Shown here piece by piece: positions 23,223 through 30,641 of a DNA stretch of 36,699 nucleotides. The notes beneath the pieces were generated by a model. The model searched no databases. It was not told where the DNA came from and was given only the letters and a program-made list of their open reading frames with translations. This DNA is from Thermaceae bacterium (GTDB lineage Bacteria; Deinococcota; Deinococci; Deinococcales; Marinithermaceae): positions 1-36,699 of the forward strand of contig JALSMT010000050.1 of assembly GCA_026987375.1 (NCBI GenBank), given 5' to 3'. The translations under genes were made by a program, and so were the position numbers. Every line of letters starts with the position of its first letter. The first letter of the stretch is position 1.

Positions 23223-24300
23223 CGTCCTTCTCCTTGTCTAACTCCTCTTCTTTGGCTATCTCAAAAGCCGCTTGCAAAAAGGCGTCGTTCTCGACCGGAG
23301 TCCCTATGGTGACGCGGATGGCGCCTTCCAAGCCGGGCAGGTGGTCCTGCCGTCGCACCAGCACGCCGCGCTTCAACAGCGCCTGAAAGGCCGTTTCGGC
23401 GTCGGGGGTGGCTACCAGTAGAAAATTGGTGTGGCTGGGGTAAGCCCGCCAGCTGGGGTGCGCCTTCAGCTCCAAGTAGAGCCGCTCGCGCTCGCGCCGC
23501 ACCTTCTCGACGTGCTCGGCTACGTAGCCGGGGTTCTCGAGCGCCAGCTCTACGGTCAGCACCGTGGCGGAAGGCACGCCGAACGGCGGCAGCAGCTTGC
23601 GAACCAACTTGGCCACCTCAGCCGAAGCCAGCAGATAGCCGGCTCGAGCCCCCGCCAGCCCCCAGGCCTTGGAAAAAGTACGCAGAATGCCCAGGTGCGG
23701 CTGGCCCATGGCCTGACGCTTCATGTCGGCGGGGGCGAACTGGTAGTAAGCCTCGTCTATGATCATCAGCCAGTCGTGCTGCGCCGCCCCCTCGCAGAGG
23801 GAGTAGACCAGCTCTGGTGCGAAAAAGTTGCCGCTGGGGGTGTGCGGGTTAGGCAGGAAGAAGACCCCCGCCGGCTGCTCCGCAGCCAGAGCCTGCAGCA
23901 GCTCTTCCCGCGGCAGGGAAAACCCCTCAGCCAGGGGCACCGCTTGGTAGGGCGTCCCCTGCAATTCCGCCGAGCGCCGGTAATGGGCGAAAGAAGGCTC
24001 GACGTCGAGCACCCGCTGCGCCGCCCCCGCCAAGGCGTAGATGATGGTGTTGGAGCCGGGGCCAACCACCACTCCTTCCTGCGGCCAGCCCTCAAAGTCG
24101 GCCAGGCGCTCGACGAGGGCTTCGGCGTGCATCTGCGGATAACGGTTGAGCGGCTGCGCTTGCAAACGCTGCGCCAGCTCGCTCTTCAGCTCGGCGGGCA
24201 AACCGTACGGGCTCTCGTTCTGATCCAGCTTGATGAGCGCTTGCCGGGCGCTGTAGGGGTAGTCGGAAATGGCAAGCAGATGGGGCTTAAAGGCCTTCAC
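23203..24300 (-). CDS. hisC: Histidinol-phosphate aminotransferase HisC
   Basis: PLP aminotransferase that makes histidinol phosphate, 365 aa, fold type I. KLDQNESPYGLP, IIDEAYYQF, the Schiff-base lysine in RTFSKAWGLAGARAGY, and the closing PTNFL-like SHTNFLLV are seen. The frame is open far upstream, but only as an overlap with the divergent aldolase-domain gene. GTG at 24300 is chosen because it gives the family's normal N-terminus and TACAAT (24308-24313) lies exactly 7 nt upstream, implying a leaderless mRNA. First gene of hisC-hisB-hisH. Confidence 0.92.
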   Translation of the reverse strand: MKAFKPHLLAISDYPYSARQALIKLDQNESPYGLPAELKSELAQRLQAQPLNRYPQMHAEALVERLADFEGWPQEGVVVGPGSNTIIYALAGAAQRVLDVEPSFAHYRRSAELQGTPYQAVPLAEGFSLPREELLQALAAEQPAGVFFLPNPHTPSGNFFAPELVYSLCEGAAQHDWLMIIDEAYYQFAPADMKRQAMGQPHLGILRTFSKAWGLAGARAGYLLASAEVAKLVRKLLPPFGVPSATVLTVELALENPGYVAEHVEKVRRERERLYLELKAHPSWRAYPSHTNFLLVATPDAETAFQALLKRGVLVRRQDHLPGLEGAIRVTIGTPVENDAFLQAAFEIAKEEELDKEKDDASGED

Positions 24301-24307
24301 GTCCCCG

Positions 24308-24313
24308 ATTGTA
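24308..24313 (-). promoter_or_regulatory. hisC: -10 element for leaderless hisC transcript
   Basis: TACAAT on the minus strand, 7 nt before the GTG, where transcription would begin at or next to the start codon. There is no SD. No convincing -35 was found at the expected distance. Confidence 0.5.
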
Positions 24314-24396
24314 CCCCAGGCGATAAAATCTGGCTGCACCGGGCCCAAACGCCGCCTCATTTTGATTCGCGGTAAACTGCGTATTGGAGGTACATC

Positions 24397-25473
24397 ATGC
24401 AGCGTAAAGACGCCGCCGTCTTCACATTCAATGGCAGCCCCACCGCGGGTTTGCGGGAATTTGCCGAAGAGCTGAAGCAAACCTTCATTAAAAATGGCTA
24501 CGTCTACCAGGACAATCCCGAAGCCCCCAGGCTGGTGCTCAACTTCATCAGCCGCGACAACGCCAAGCCCTACCGCCGCCGCGCCAAGGCCACCTTCGTC
24601 ATCAGCCTCTTGGAACTCGAAGAGATGCCTACGGAGCCGGTAAAAGAGCTGTATCCGTACATCGTGCGGGCTCTTTCCAATATGATGGTTTCTTACACCC
24701 CCGGCAAGGGCGCACACTTTTTGACGCTCGAGCTCGGCCACTACCTGGAACCCGAAGGCCCCGCCTTCTACGAGCGCGTATACGCCCGCATTAACCCCAT
24801 CGCCTGCAGCGTACTGGTGATAGACAACGTTTTCGAGCCCACGCTGGAGCCCGAGCTCTGGCAGGGCGACGAGCAGACCCGCGCCCTCTACCGCGCCGGG
24901 CGCAAACTGGCCGAGTGGGACCTGCTGCCCGCTCCCTTTCCCATCGAAACGATCCTCCCGCCCGAAGACCTGCGCCACGTCAAACGCCTTTACGGCATCG
25001 GCGGCCTTTCTTACGGCAACCTCTCGGCCCGCAAAGACGAGCGCCGCTACTGGATGAGCGCCTCGGGAGTGGACAAGTCCAACCTCAGCGAGATTGGCCG
25101 CGACCTGCTGCTGGTCAAGGACTACGACGAAGAAAAGAACGCCATTATTTTGCAGGTGCCGCCCGAGGTGGTTCCCAAGCGCGTCAGCGTAGACGCCATC
25201 GAGCACTGGATGATCTACCGCGAACACCCGGGCGTCAACGCCATAATCCACGTCCACGCCTGGATGGACGGCATAGACTCCACCCAGTTCAACTACCCCT
25301 GCGGCACCTACCAGCTGGCCGAGGCGGTGGCCGAGAAGATCCGCCGCGCCCCCGACCCCAACCGCGCCATAGTCGGGCTCAAGAACCACGGCCTGACCAT
25401 TACCGGCCCCAGCGTAGACGACATTTTGGAGAGAATAGACGGCAAGCTGTTGCCGCAGGTGCCGATGAGCTAA
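24397..25473 (+). CDS. Class II aldolase/adducin-domain protein with an unrecognised N-terminal half
   Basis: A 358-aa protein. Residues about 175-358 are a class II aldolase/adducin domain: GGLSYGNLSAR, SASGVDKSN, the metal-binding pair in HVHAWM (285-287) and the third histidine in KNHGLTITG (331), so a metal site looks intact. Family members cleave or epimerise sugar phosphates such as fuculose-1-P or ribulose-5-P. Residues 1-170 (for example GAHFLTLELGHYLEPEG, ACSVLVIDNVFEPTLEPEL) belong to no family I recognise. The ATG at 24397 has TTGGAGG upstream. It is divergent from hisC and followed by a zinc dehydrogenase, which may act on the product. Substrate unknown. Confidence 0.8.
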   Translation: MQRKDAAVFTFNGSPTAGLREFAEELKQTFIKNGYVYQDNPEAPRLVLNFISRDNAKPYRRRAKATFVISLLELEEMPTEPVKELYPYIVRALSNMMVSYTPGKGAHFLTLELGHYLEPEGPAFYERVYARINPIACSVLVIDNVFEPTLEPELWQGDEQTRALYRAGRKLAEWDLLPAPFPIETILPPEDLRHVKRLYGIGGLSYGNLSARKDERRYWMSASGVDKSNLSEIGRDLLLVKDYDEEKNAIILQVPPEVVPKRVSVDAIEHWMIYREHPGVNAIIHVHAWMDGIDSTQFNYPCGTYQLAEAVAEKIRRAPDPNRAIVGLKNHGLTITGPSVDDILERIDGKLLPQVPMS

Positions 25474-25522
25474 TCGGGAAGTAAGGGGTAGGAGCAGGTC
25501 GGCCCCGCCTCCCACACCCCGC

Positions 25523-26674
25523 ATGCCGCCCGCCATGAAATCCCTTCTTTACTTCCCCTCCATCCCCCGCTACTTGGCGGCGCGGGCTTTGGGGCGTCGT
25601 TACCCGGTAGGCTGGCTGCCGCTGCGCCTCAGCGAGCTGCCCGAGCCAGAGCCGCCGCCCGGCTGGGTAAAGGCGCGGGTGCGGCTGGCGGGCGTCTGCG
25701 GCTCCGACCTGGCGTTGCTTTTTGGTAAGAACTCGCCGCGCCTCTCGCCCTTCTTTTCGTTTCCGGCGGTGCTGGGTCATGAGATACTGGCCGAGCTGGA
25801 CGGCGCCCGCGTGGTGGTCAACCCGCTCCTCGGCTGCCGCGAGAGAGGGCTCGAGCCCTGCGCCGCCTGCCAGCGGGGCGAAGAGGGACTTTGCGCCAAC
25901 GTAGCCGAGGGCGCCCTGGCTCCCGGTATGATCGGCTACCACAAAGACCTGCCCGGCGGCTGGGGGGAGATGCTGCTGGCGCAGCCGCATAAGCTGCTGC
26001 AAGTCCCCGACGCCGTTCCCGACGAACGCGCCGTGTTAAGCGAGCCGCTGGCGGTGGCGCTGCGCGGATTGCGGCGCGCCTTCGGCCAAGGCTCCTCGCT
26101 GCGTCTGCCCCAGCCGCTGCTGATAATCGGCGCGGGTAGTATCGGCCTCCTCAGCCTGGCGTTACTGCGCGCCTTGGGGCACAACGGCCGCCTCGACGTG
26201 GTGGCGCGGCGTCCGCTGCAAAAAGAACTAGCCCTCAGCCTGGGCGCCAGCCGGGTCTACCATAGCAGCGGCGAGGCGTTAAAAGACACGAACGCGCACC
26301 GCTATAAACCCATTCTGGGAGCGCCGGTCTGGCGCGGCGGCTACTCCGCGGTTATAGAAGCCGCCGGCTCCGCCAGCAGCTTAGATGAAGCCGCCTGGGC
26401 GGCCAGCGAGGGGGGTACGGTGCTGCTGCTAGGGGCCGCCTCCGAGGTAAAACACGACTTCTCAGCGCACTGGTTCTCCGAGCTGGCCTGGTTCGGCAGC
26501 TATACCTACTCCAATCAGGACTTCGCCGACGCCCTAGCCATGCTAGACTCCCTAGCGGGCATAGAAGCACTAGTGGGAAAAACTTTCGAGCTCTCAGACT
26601 GGCGAAGCGCCATTACCGCGGCGCGCGAAAAAAAGGTCGTCAAGGCCGCCTTTGCTCCCGGCGGTCGCCGTTAG
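25523..26674 (+). CDS. Zinc-dependent alcohol dehydrogenase (MDR family)
   Basis: Medium-chain dehydrogenase/reductase, up to 383 aa. Catalytic zinc ligands are in GVCGSD and GHE (AVLGHEILAEL). A four-Cys structural zinc lobe is present (GCRERGLEPCAACQRGEEGLC). The Rossmann motif is IIGAGSIGLLSLALLRALG, and LSEPLAVALRG is typical. It oxidises or reduces an alcohol or polyol with NAD(P); the substrate is unknown. Starts at 25523 (MPPAM) and 25535 (MKSLL) are both possible and neither has a close SD. It lies 49 bp after the aldolase-domain gene on the same strand and abuts the convergent kinase gene with no gap. Confidence 0.88.
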   Translation: MPPAMKSLLYFPSIPRYLAARALGRRYPVGWLPLRLSELPEPEPPPGWVKARVRLAGVCGSDLALLFGKNSPRLSPFFSFPAVLGHEILAELDGARVVVNPLLGCRERGLEPCAACQRGEEGLCANVAEGALAPGMIGYHKDLPGGWGEMLLAQPHKLLQVPDAVPDERAVLSEPLAVALRGLRRAFGQGSSLRLPQPLLIIGAGSIGLLSLALLRALGHNGRLDVVARRPLQKELALSLGASRVYHSSGEALKDTNAHRYKPILGAPVWRGGYSAVIEAAGSASSLDEAAWAASEGGTVLLLGAASEVKHDFSAHWFSELAWFGSYTYSNQDFADALAMLDSLAGIEALVGKTFELSDWRSAITAAREKKVVKAAFAPGGRR

Positions 26675-27631
26675 CTAGCCCAGCGCCCCCGCCACCGGCT
26701 TGGCCTTTTCCAAGGGTTCCTTTTCGGCGCGGAGCGTTAGCCCCTCACGCGCCGCCGGCTCGCAGGCTATCTGCAAAGCCGCCGGCTCGACGCGAACCCT
26801 CATGGAGTCGCTGGCGTCTAGCAGTTCGCCGTCGCTCTGCAGCTGCACCTCGCGGTCAAACTCGACCTCGAACTCGAAGCCGGCGCGGTGACCGATGCGC
26901 GGATGACCGACGTGCCTGCCCAGAACCAAACGCGGCAAGATGCCTATTACCCCCAGCTTGCTGAACTCCTGCGCCCAAATGAGGTCCAGGCGCGCGTCGC
27001 TGGGGTCAGCCATCGGCGCTATGTGAAAACCGCCGCCGTAAGTGGGGCTGTTCATTACCGCGGTTATCAGAATCGGCCCCTGATAAACCTCCCTGCCGTC
27101 CACCCGCACGCTGGCGCGCGGCAATTCCATACTCCTTATCACGGCGAAAAGCGCCCACAGGTAGCGCGGCAGCCCGCGCAGGTAGCGCGGCGCCGTCAGG
27201 GCGCGCCGCGCCACCTCGGCGTCCAGGCCGGCGGTGGCGCTGGAAACGTAAGGCTCACCGTTGACAACCCCCATATCGAAAGAGCGGGTTTCTCCCCAGA
27301 CCGCGGTGGCCAGCTTTTGCGCCAGGCCTCCGCCCAAGAGACCGGCCATGCGGGCGATGTCGTTCCCAGAGCCGATAGGCACTATCCCCAGCTTCTGCCG
27401 CGGCGCCAGGCCGCGCACCGCTTCGTGCACGGTTCCGTCGCCGCCCACCACCACGATGCGCGTTGCCGCGGTGGTGGCGCCGACCAGTTCGCTGGCGTGA
27501 CCCGGCGCCGAAGTGACCCGCACCAGTACGTGGGGAGCGTTTTTGGCCACCCAGTCTTGCACCTGCGACAGTTTGGCGCCGGCCAGCCCCCTGCCCGCCG
27601 CGGGATTGACGATCAAAACTACCGGCTCCAT
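26675..27631 (-). CDS. Diacylglycerol kinase-family lipid kinase (YegS/DgkB-like)
   Basis: A lipid or related kinase of the DAGK/LCB5 family, 318 aa. Nucleotide-binding signatures are NPAAGRG (9-15), VVGGDGTVHEAV (about 61-72) and PIGSGNDIAR (about 85-94), followed by the C-terminal beta-sandwich (SATAGLDAEV, MNSPTYGGGFHIAP). The ATG at 27631 fits the family N-terminus; the 38 upstream codons overlap the divergent gene and are rejected. TACAAT lies 6 nt before the ATG and there is no SD, so a leaderless transcript is likely. It could act on diacylglycerol, phosphatidylglycerol or another lipid. Confidence 0.9.
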   Translation of the reverse strand: MEPVVLIVNPAAGRGLAGAKLSQVQDWVAKNAPHVLVRVTSAPGHASELVGATTAATRIVVVGGDGTVHEAVRGLAPRQKLGIVPIGSGNDIARMAGLLGGGLAQKLATAVWGETRSFDMGVVNGEPYVSSATAGLDAEVARRALTAPRYLRGLPRYLWALFAVIRSMELPRASVRVDGREVYQGPILITAVMNSPTYGGGFHIAPMADPSDARLDLIWAQEFSKLGVIGILPRLVLGRHVGHPRIGHRAGFEFEVEFDREVQLQSDGELLDASDSMRVRVEPAALQIACEPAAREGLTLRAEKEPLEKAKPVAGALG

Positions 27632-27637
27632 CAGCCC

Positions 27638-27659
27638 ATTGTAAAACGCGTGGGATAAT
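27638..27659. promoter_or_regulatory. Back-to-back leaderless -10 elements for two divergent genes
   Basis: TACAAT (27638-27643, minus) sits 6 nt before the lipid-kinase ATG, and GATAAT (27654-27659, plus) sits 6 nt before the GTG of the mutase-fold gene. The two starts are only 34 bp apart, so the -35 region of each promoter must fall in or near the other gene's -10 or start. No -35 consensus was seen. Confidence 0.5.
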
Positions 27660-27665
27660 ACTGCC

Positions 27666-28292
27666 GTGAGTATGCTGGCAAGGTTCTTCAGCGGCGTGGG
27701 CGAACCGACCCGGCTCTTACTGACCCGCGCCGGTCCGGTGCGCAATCCCCGCGGCGTCCTCTACAGCCACCCCGGCCTGCCTCTCTCAAGGGAAGGGCGA
27801 AAATCGCTCGCGCAAATGTCCCGGAGGATGCCGGAAAAACCGCAATACATCTACGCCGCCGACAGTGTCGCCGAGTCGCAGGCGGCGGCGCTGCTCTCGC
27901 GCCTCCTCGGCGTTCCCTACCGGCTGACGGCCGCGCTGCGCGAGCGCTCCTGGGGCGAGTGGGAAGGAACGATCTTCGCGGACGTAAAGAGGCGTTACGG
28001 CGCTCTACTGCGCCGCTGGCAGGAAGACGAAAGCGGCTTTGCGCCGCCGCGAGGCGAGAGCATACAAGACGTTGCGCTGCGCAGCGAGCCGTTTCTGCGA
28101 AAAATGCTGGAACGGCACGCCGGCGAAACCGTTTTGCTAATCGGCAACTGCGCCGTCAACCGCGTAGCCATAAGCCTGGCGCTACCTTTTGCCCCGCTGG
28201 ATGAAGGATTGCGCTTCGAGCAAAACTACGCTCAGCTCAGCGAGCTACGATTTTACGGGAGCGACGGCGTTCTCGGCAGGCTCAACTTCTGA
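27666..28292 (+). CDS. Histidine-phosphatase/phosphoglycerate-mutase fold protein lacking catalytic residues
   Basis: A 208-aa protein aligning along its length with the phosphoglycerate mutase/acid phosphatase superfamily. The catalytic RHG motif is RAG (LLTRAGPVRNPRG, residues 21-23), so the phosphorylated histidine is missing. The usual second arginine region reads AADSVAESQAAAL without Arg. The second histidine (normally in a SHGG-like loop) is Asn about 161 in LLIGNCAVNRV. Glu of LRERSWGEWEG is kept. It therefore appears to be a pseudoenzyme that may bind a phospho-ligand or a protein. GTG at 27666 is chosen because GATAAT lies 6 nt upstream. Family moderately sure; loss of catalysis is read directly. 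Confidence 0.78.
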   Translation: MSMLARFFSGVGEPTRLLLTRAGPVRNPRGVLYSHPGLPLSREGRKSLAQMSRRMPEKPQYIYAADSVAESQAAALLSRLLGVPYRLTAALRERSWGEWEGTIFADVKRRYGALLRRWQEDESGFAPPRGESIQDVALRSEPFLRKMLERHAGETVLLIGNCAVNRVAISLALPFAPLDEGLRFEQNYAQLSELRFYGSDGVLGRLNF

Positions 28293-28311
28293 CCCTCCAC
28301 GTCTGCGGTGC

Positions 28312-28317
28312 TACAAT
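28312..28317 (+). promoter_or_regulatory. -10 element for the GNAT gene
   Basis: TACAAT lies 10 nt before the ATG at 28328, with no SD between. Transcription would start a few bases before the start codon. Confidence 0.4.
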
Positions 28318-28327
28318 CGTATTAACC

Positions 28328-29173
28328 ATGTTGCGTCCTCTTCGCCCCGACGACTTGGCCGAGCTGCTGGCGCTGCTGCGGTGGATGGACCAAGACTCCG
28401 CGCGGCGGGTGCTGGCCCCCGACGCCCGCAGCGTCGAGGAACTGCGTTGGGCCGCCGAAGAAGGCCACGTCCTGGAAATAAACGGCGAGCTGGTGGGTTA
28501 CGCCGCTCTCTACCCTTTCCGCCAGGGGGGAGCGTTGGAAGGGCCGCTGGTGCGCGGCGCCGCGGCCGCGCCCTTCTTCGAGATGGCCAGCGAAACGGCG
28601 GCGCGGCAGGGCTGGCATACCCTCTACGCCTTTCCCCACGAGAAAAACGCAATCCTAAGGGAGCAACTGAAAACGGCCGGTTACGCGCCATTACACACCA
28701 GCTACTACTTCGAAACCGGAAAAAAAGAGCTTTCCTACCCAGCGCCCGCCGGAGTCGGCATCAAGGAGGTGTCCGACCTGGACCCCGAGGTCTACTGTAA
28801 CGTCTACCGCGCCAGCGAAGACGCCTGGAGTCTGCGCTTGGGCTGGAGCGCCCTCAAGCTGATAGAACACTTCAACCGCCCCGACGTTCACCTTTGGTAC
28901 GCCTGCGAGGGCGGCGAACCGGTAGGTCTGGTCGAACTGGAAACCTCCGCAGACGAAGCGGAAGTGGCCTACTTAGGGGTAATCCCCTCACGGCACGGCC
29001 GCGGCATCGGCCGCGCCTTGTTGGCGCAAGCGGCGGAGTACGCCTTCGATACGGGGGTCTCGCTGCTCAAAGTGCGCGCCCACGACCACGAGAAGGCGGC
29101 TATCGCCCTATACGAACGGCTGGGGTTCAAGCTGGCCGACGCCGTCGTGACCTACGCCAAAGAGCTAAACTAG
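28328..29173 (+). CDS. Tandem GNAT-family N-acetyltransferase
   Basis: A 281-aa protein with two GNAT-like halves. The C-terminal half (about 140-281) has an intact acetyl-CoA motif (LGVIPSRHGRGIGRALLAQA) and the closing ALYERLGFKLAD. The N-terminal half (about 1-130) has the GNAT layout (INGELVGYAALYPF) but no clear pyrophosphate loop, so it is probably degenerate, as in MshD-like tandem acetyltransferases. The acceptor is unknown. The 3' end overlaps the convergent lipoprotein gene by 47 bp. Confidence 0.82.
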   Translation: MLRPLRPDDLAELLALLRWMDQDSARRVLAPDARSVEELRWAAEEGHVLEINGELVGYAALYPFRQGGALEGPLVRGAAAAPFFEMASETAARQGWHTLYAFPHEKNAILREQLKTAGYAPLHTSYYFETGKKELSYPAPAGVGIKEVSDLDPEVYCNVYRASEDAWSLRLGWSALKLIEHFNRPDVHLWYACEGGEPVGLVELETSADEAEVAYLGVIPSRHGRGIGRALLAQAAEYAFDTGVSLLKVRAHDHEKAAIALYERLGFKLADAVVTYAKELN

Positions 29174-29771
29174 ACAAGGCCATAAATACGACCAGCACGG
29201 CCGCGCGCTCCGGGCGCCAGCGCCGGTAGAGAAGATAAACCGCGAAGGGCTTTCCCAGGGTCTTACGCCAAACGTAGGTTTTACCCTCTACAGCGTCGGC
29301 GTTGCTGGCCCTGGCCGGCCAGGGAGCCTCTACTTTGAAGGTAAAGGGCAGACCGAGCGCAGCGGTAAAGGGTGGGAGGCTGACCAGACGGGAAACGTCG
29401 AGGGTTCCGGCCAGCATAAAGTCTTCGAAGACGATCCAGCTGCTGCGCGAAAAGACCAGGCCGCTGGGGTCGCGGTAGCCGAGGCGCCCCGGCAGCCAGC
29501 CGCTGAGGCGGTCCCAGCCGGCCAGCTTGAGCGGCTGCACGGCGCGCAGACTGTCATTACCTAGTTGAATCCGATAGAAACCGCTCGCGCGCAGGCGCGA
29601 GACGATCTGCGCCGTCTGCGAATTAAGAGCTTCGCCGCTGAGGTTGAGCGCCAGGTCCATAGAGCCGTCGGGGCGCCAGCTCAGCTTGGCCTCGGTCTCG
29701 AGGCAGCCGGAGAGCGCCGTCACGAGTGCGGCGGCAAGGATACCGAAAAGGAGGGTTCGGACGACCCGCAT
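29127..29771 (-). CDS. Predicted lipoprotein with C-terminal membrane anchor (DUF3153-like)
   Basis: A 214-aa exported protein. A signal peptide ends in a lipobox LSGC (Cys 23), so it should be lipid-anchored. The body is beta-rich (SWRPDGSMDLALNLSGEAL, DPSGLVFSRSSWIVFEDF), and a C-terminal hydrophobic helix (AAVLVVFMALSSLALW) is followed by a basic tail RRSRRRRP, placing that end in the membrane with the tail inside. This resembles DUF3153 lipoproteins of unknown function. There is no SD; TATAAC (29781-29786) lies 9 nt before the ATG. It overlaps the GNAT gene by 47 bp. Confidence 0.75.
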   Translation of the reverse strand: MRVVRTLLFGILAAALVTALSGCLETEAKLSWRPDGSMDLALNLSGEALNSQTAQIVSRLRASGFYRIQLGNDSLRAVQPLKLAGWDRLSGWLPGRLGYRDPSGLVFSRSSWIVFEDFMLAGTLDVSRLVSLPPFTAALGLPFTFKVEAPWPARASNADAVEGKTYVWRKTLGKPFAVYLLYRRWRPERAAVLVVFMALSSLALWRRSRRRRPA

Positions 29772-29848
29772 GCTGCTACCGTTATATTCCGAGAAGATGA
29801 GGAACGGTCTGCAGAACCGGCGGCCAACCGCCGCGAAAGAGCGCTGCC

Positions 29849-29854
29849 TATAAT
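29849..29854 (+). promoter_or_regulatory. -10 element (TATAAT) for the orphan membrane protein gene
   Basis: A perfect TATAAT lies 10 nt before the GTG at 29865 and 7 nt before an in-frame ATT. No SD is present, pointing to a leaderless or nearly leaderless transcript. Confidence 0.5.
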
Positions 29855-29864
29855 AGATACGATT

Positions 29865-30602
29865 GTGACCGCTTATCTGGTCTTCGTCACCGTAGCGTGG
29901 GTGCTCTTAACGGCGGCCCAGCCCCTGGTGTACGCCGGCGCTTTTGTTGATCCCGGCGAGGCTTTTTCAGGAGAAAACGGCCTTTTTCTCACGCTTCTGG
30001 GCTCGCTCTGGCTGCTGCTAACGCACGCGGTTTCGCACGGGCTAGGGCCGCGCCCGGCCTTCGTGACGGCCGTTCTTGCGTTTTTGGGCCTGACGGTTTG
30101 CAAGATGTTCGAAATGTCGACCTGGACCGGCAGCGTCCCCTGGGGGATTGGCCTGCTCGCCATCCTCACCGTTACCGTCTTCGTCCCGGTCTCCACCCTG
30201 CTGCTCGCACTCGGGTTGCGCTGGCCCCTCCTGCTCCCGCTCGTTGCCCTGGCTCTCGCCGTTCCTCTCGTGGCGGATCTCTACTTCGAGGAGCCGTGGT
30301 GGCTGCTTAGCGGCGCGACGATATTGTTTTTGCTGAACGCAACCTTCGCGCGCGGCTTCGTCAGGACTAGGCCCCAGAGCTACAGCACATCCCGGCTTGC
30401 AAGCCTTTTCCGAAACTGGTACGCCCAACGGCTGCTTACCGATTTGGGTGCGATCGCGACGTTGTCGCTCGTGTTCGCTCTCAACGTCGCCATTCCTTGG
30501 GAAAATTGGTTCCTCAACCTCCTCTATGCCATACTTTACATGGGGCCGCTCGCCTTCATGACCGGTGAGGGGCTCTGGATTCTCAACGGCCTCGAGGAGT
30601 AG
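29865..30602 (+). CDS. Unrecognised multi-pass membrane protein
   Basis: A 245-aa hydrophobic protein with about seven predicted helices (VFVTVAWVLLTAAQPLVY, GLFLTLLGSLWLLLTH, FVTAVLAFLGLTVC, GLLAILTVTVFVPVSTLLLA, LLLPLVALALAVPLVADLYF, LLSGATILFLLNA, and a last one near AILYMGPLAFM). A short basic loop RGFVRTRPQSYSTSRLASLFRNW lies between helices. I recognise no family. The reading frame continues upstream, but there it is antisense to the lipoprotein gene; the GTG at 29865 is chosen because TATAAT lies just upstream. Codons end in T more often than in neighbouring genes, hinting at a different origin. Confidence 0.65.
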   Translation: MTAYLVFVTVAWVLLTAAQPLVYAGAFVDPGEAFSGENGLFLTLLGSLWLLLTHAVSHGLGPRPAFVTAVLAFLGLTVCKMFEMSTWTGSVPWGIGLLAILTVTVFVPVSTLLLALGLRWPLLLPLVALALAVPLVADLYFEEPWWLLSGATILFLLNATFARGFVRTRPQSYSTSRLASLFRNWYAQRLLTDLGAIATLSLVFALNVAIPWENWFLNLLYAILYMGPLAFMTGEGLWILNGLEE

Positions 30603-30641
30603 ACGATCCCGCCCCTGGACCCCACCTGCTAGGCTGAAGCT

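Noticed and set aside
23203-25536. A 777-residue hisC with a long N-terminal extension
   Set aside because: The upstream 400 codons are antisense to the aldolase-domain gene; GTG at 24300 gives the normal HisC length and a promoter at the right place.
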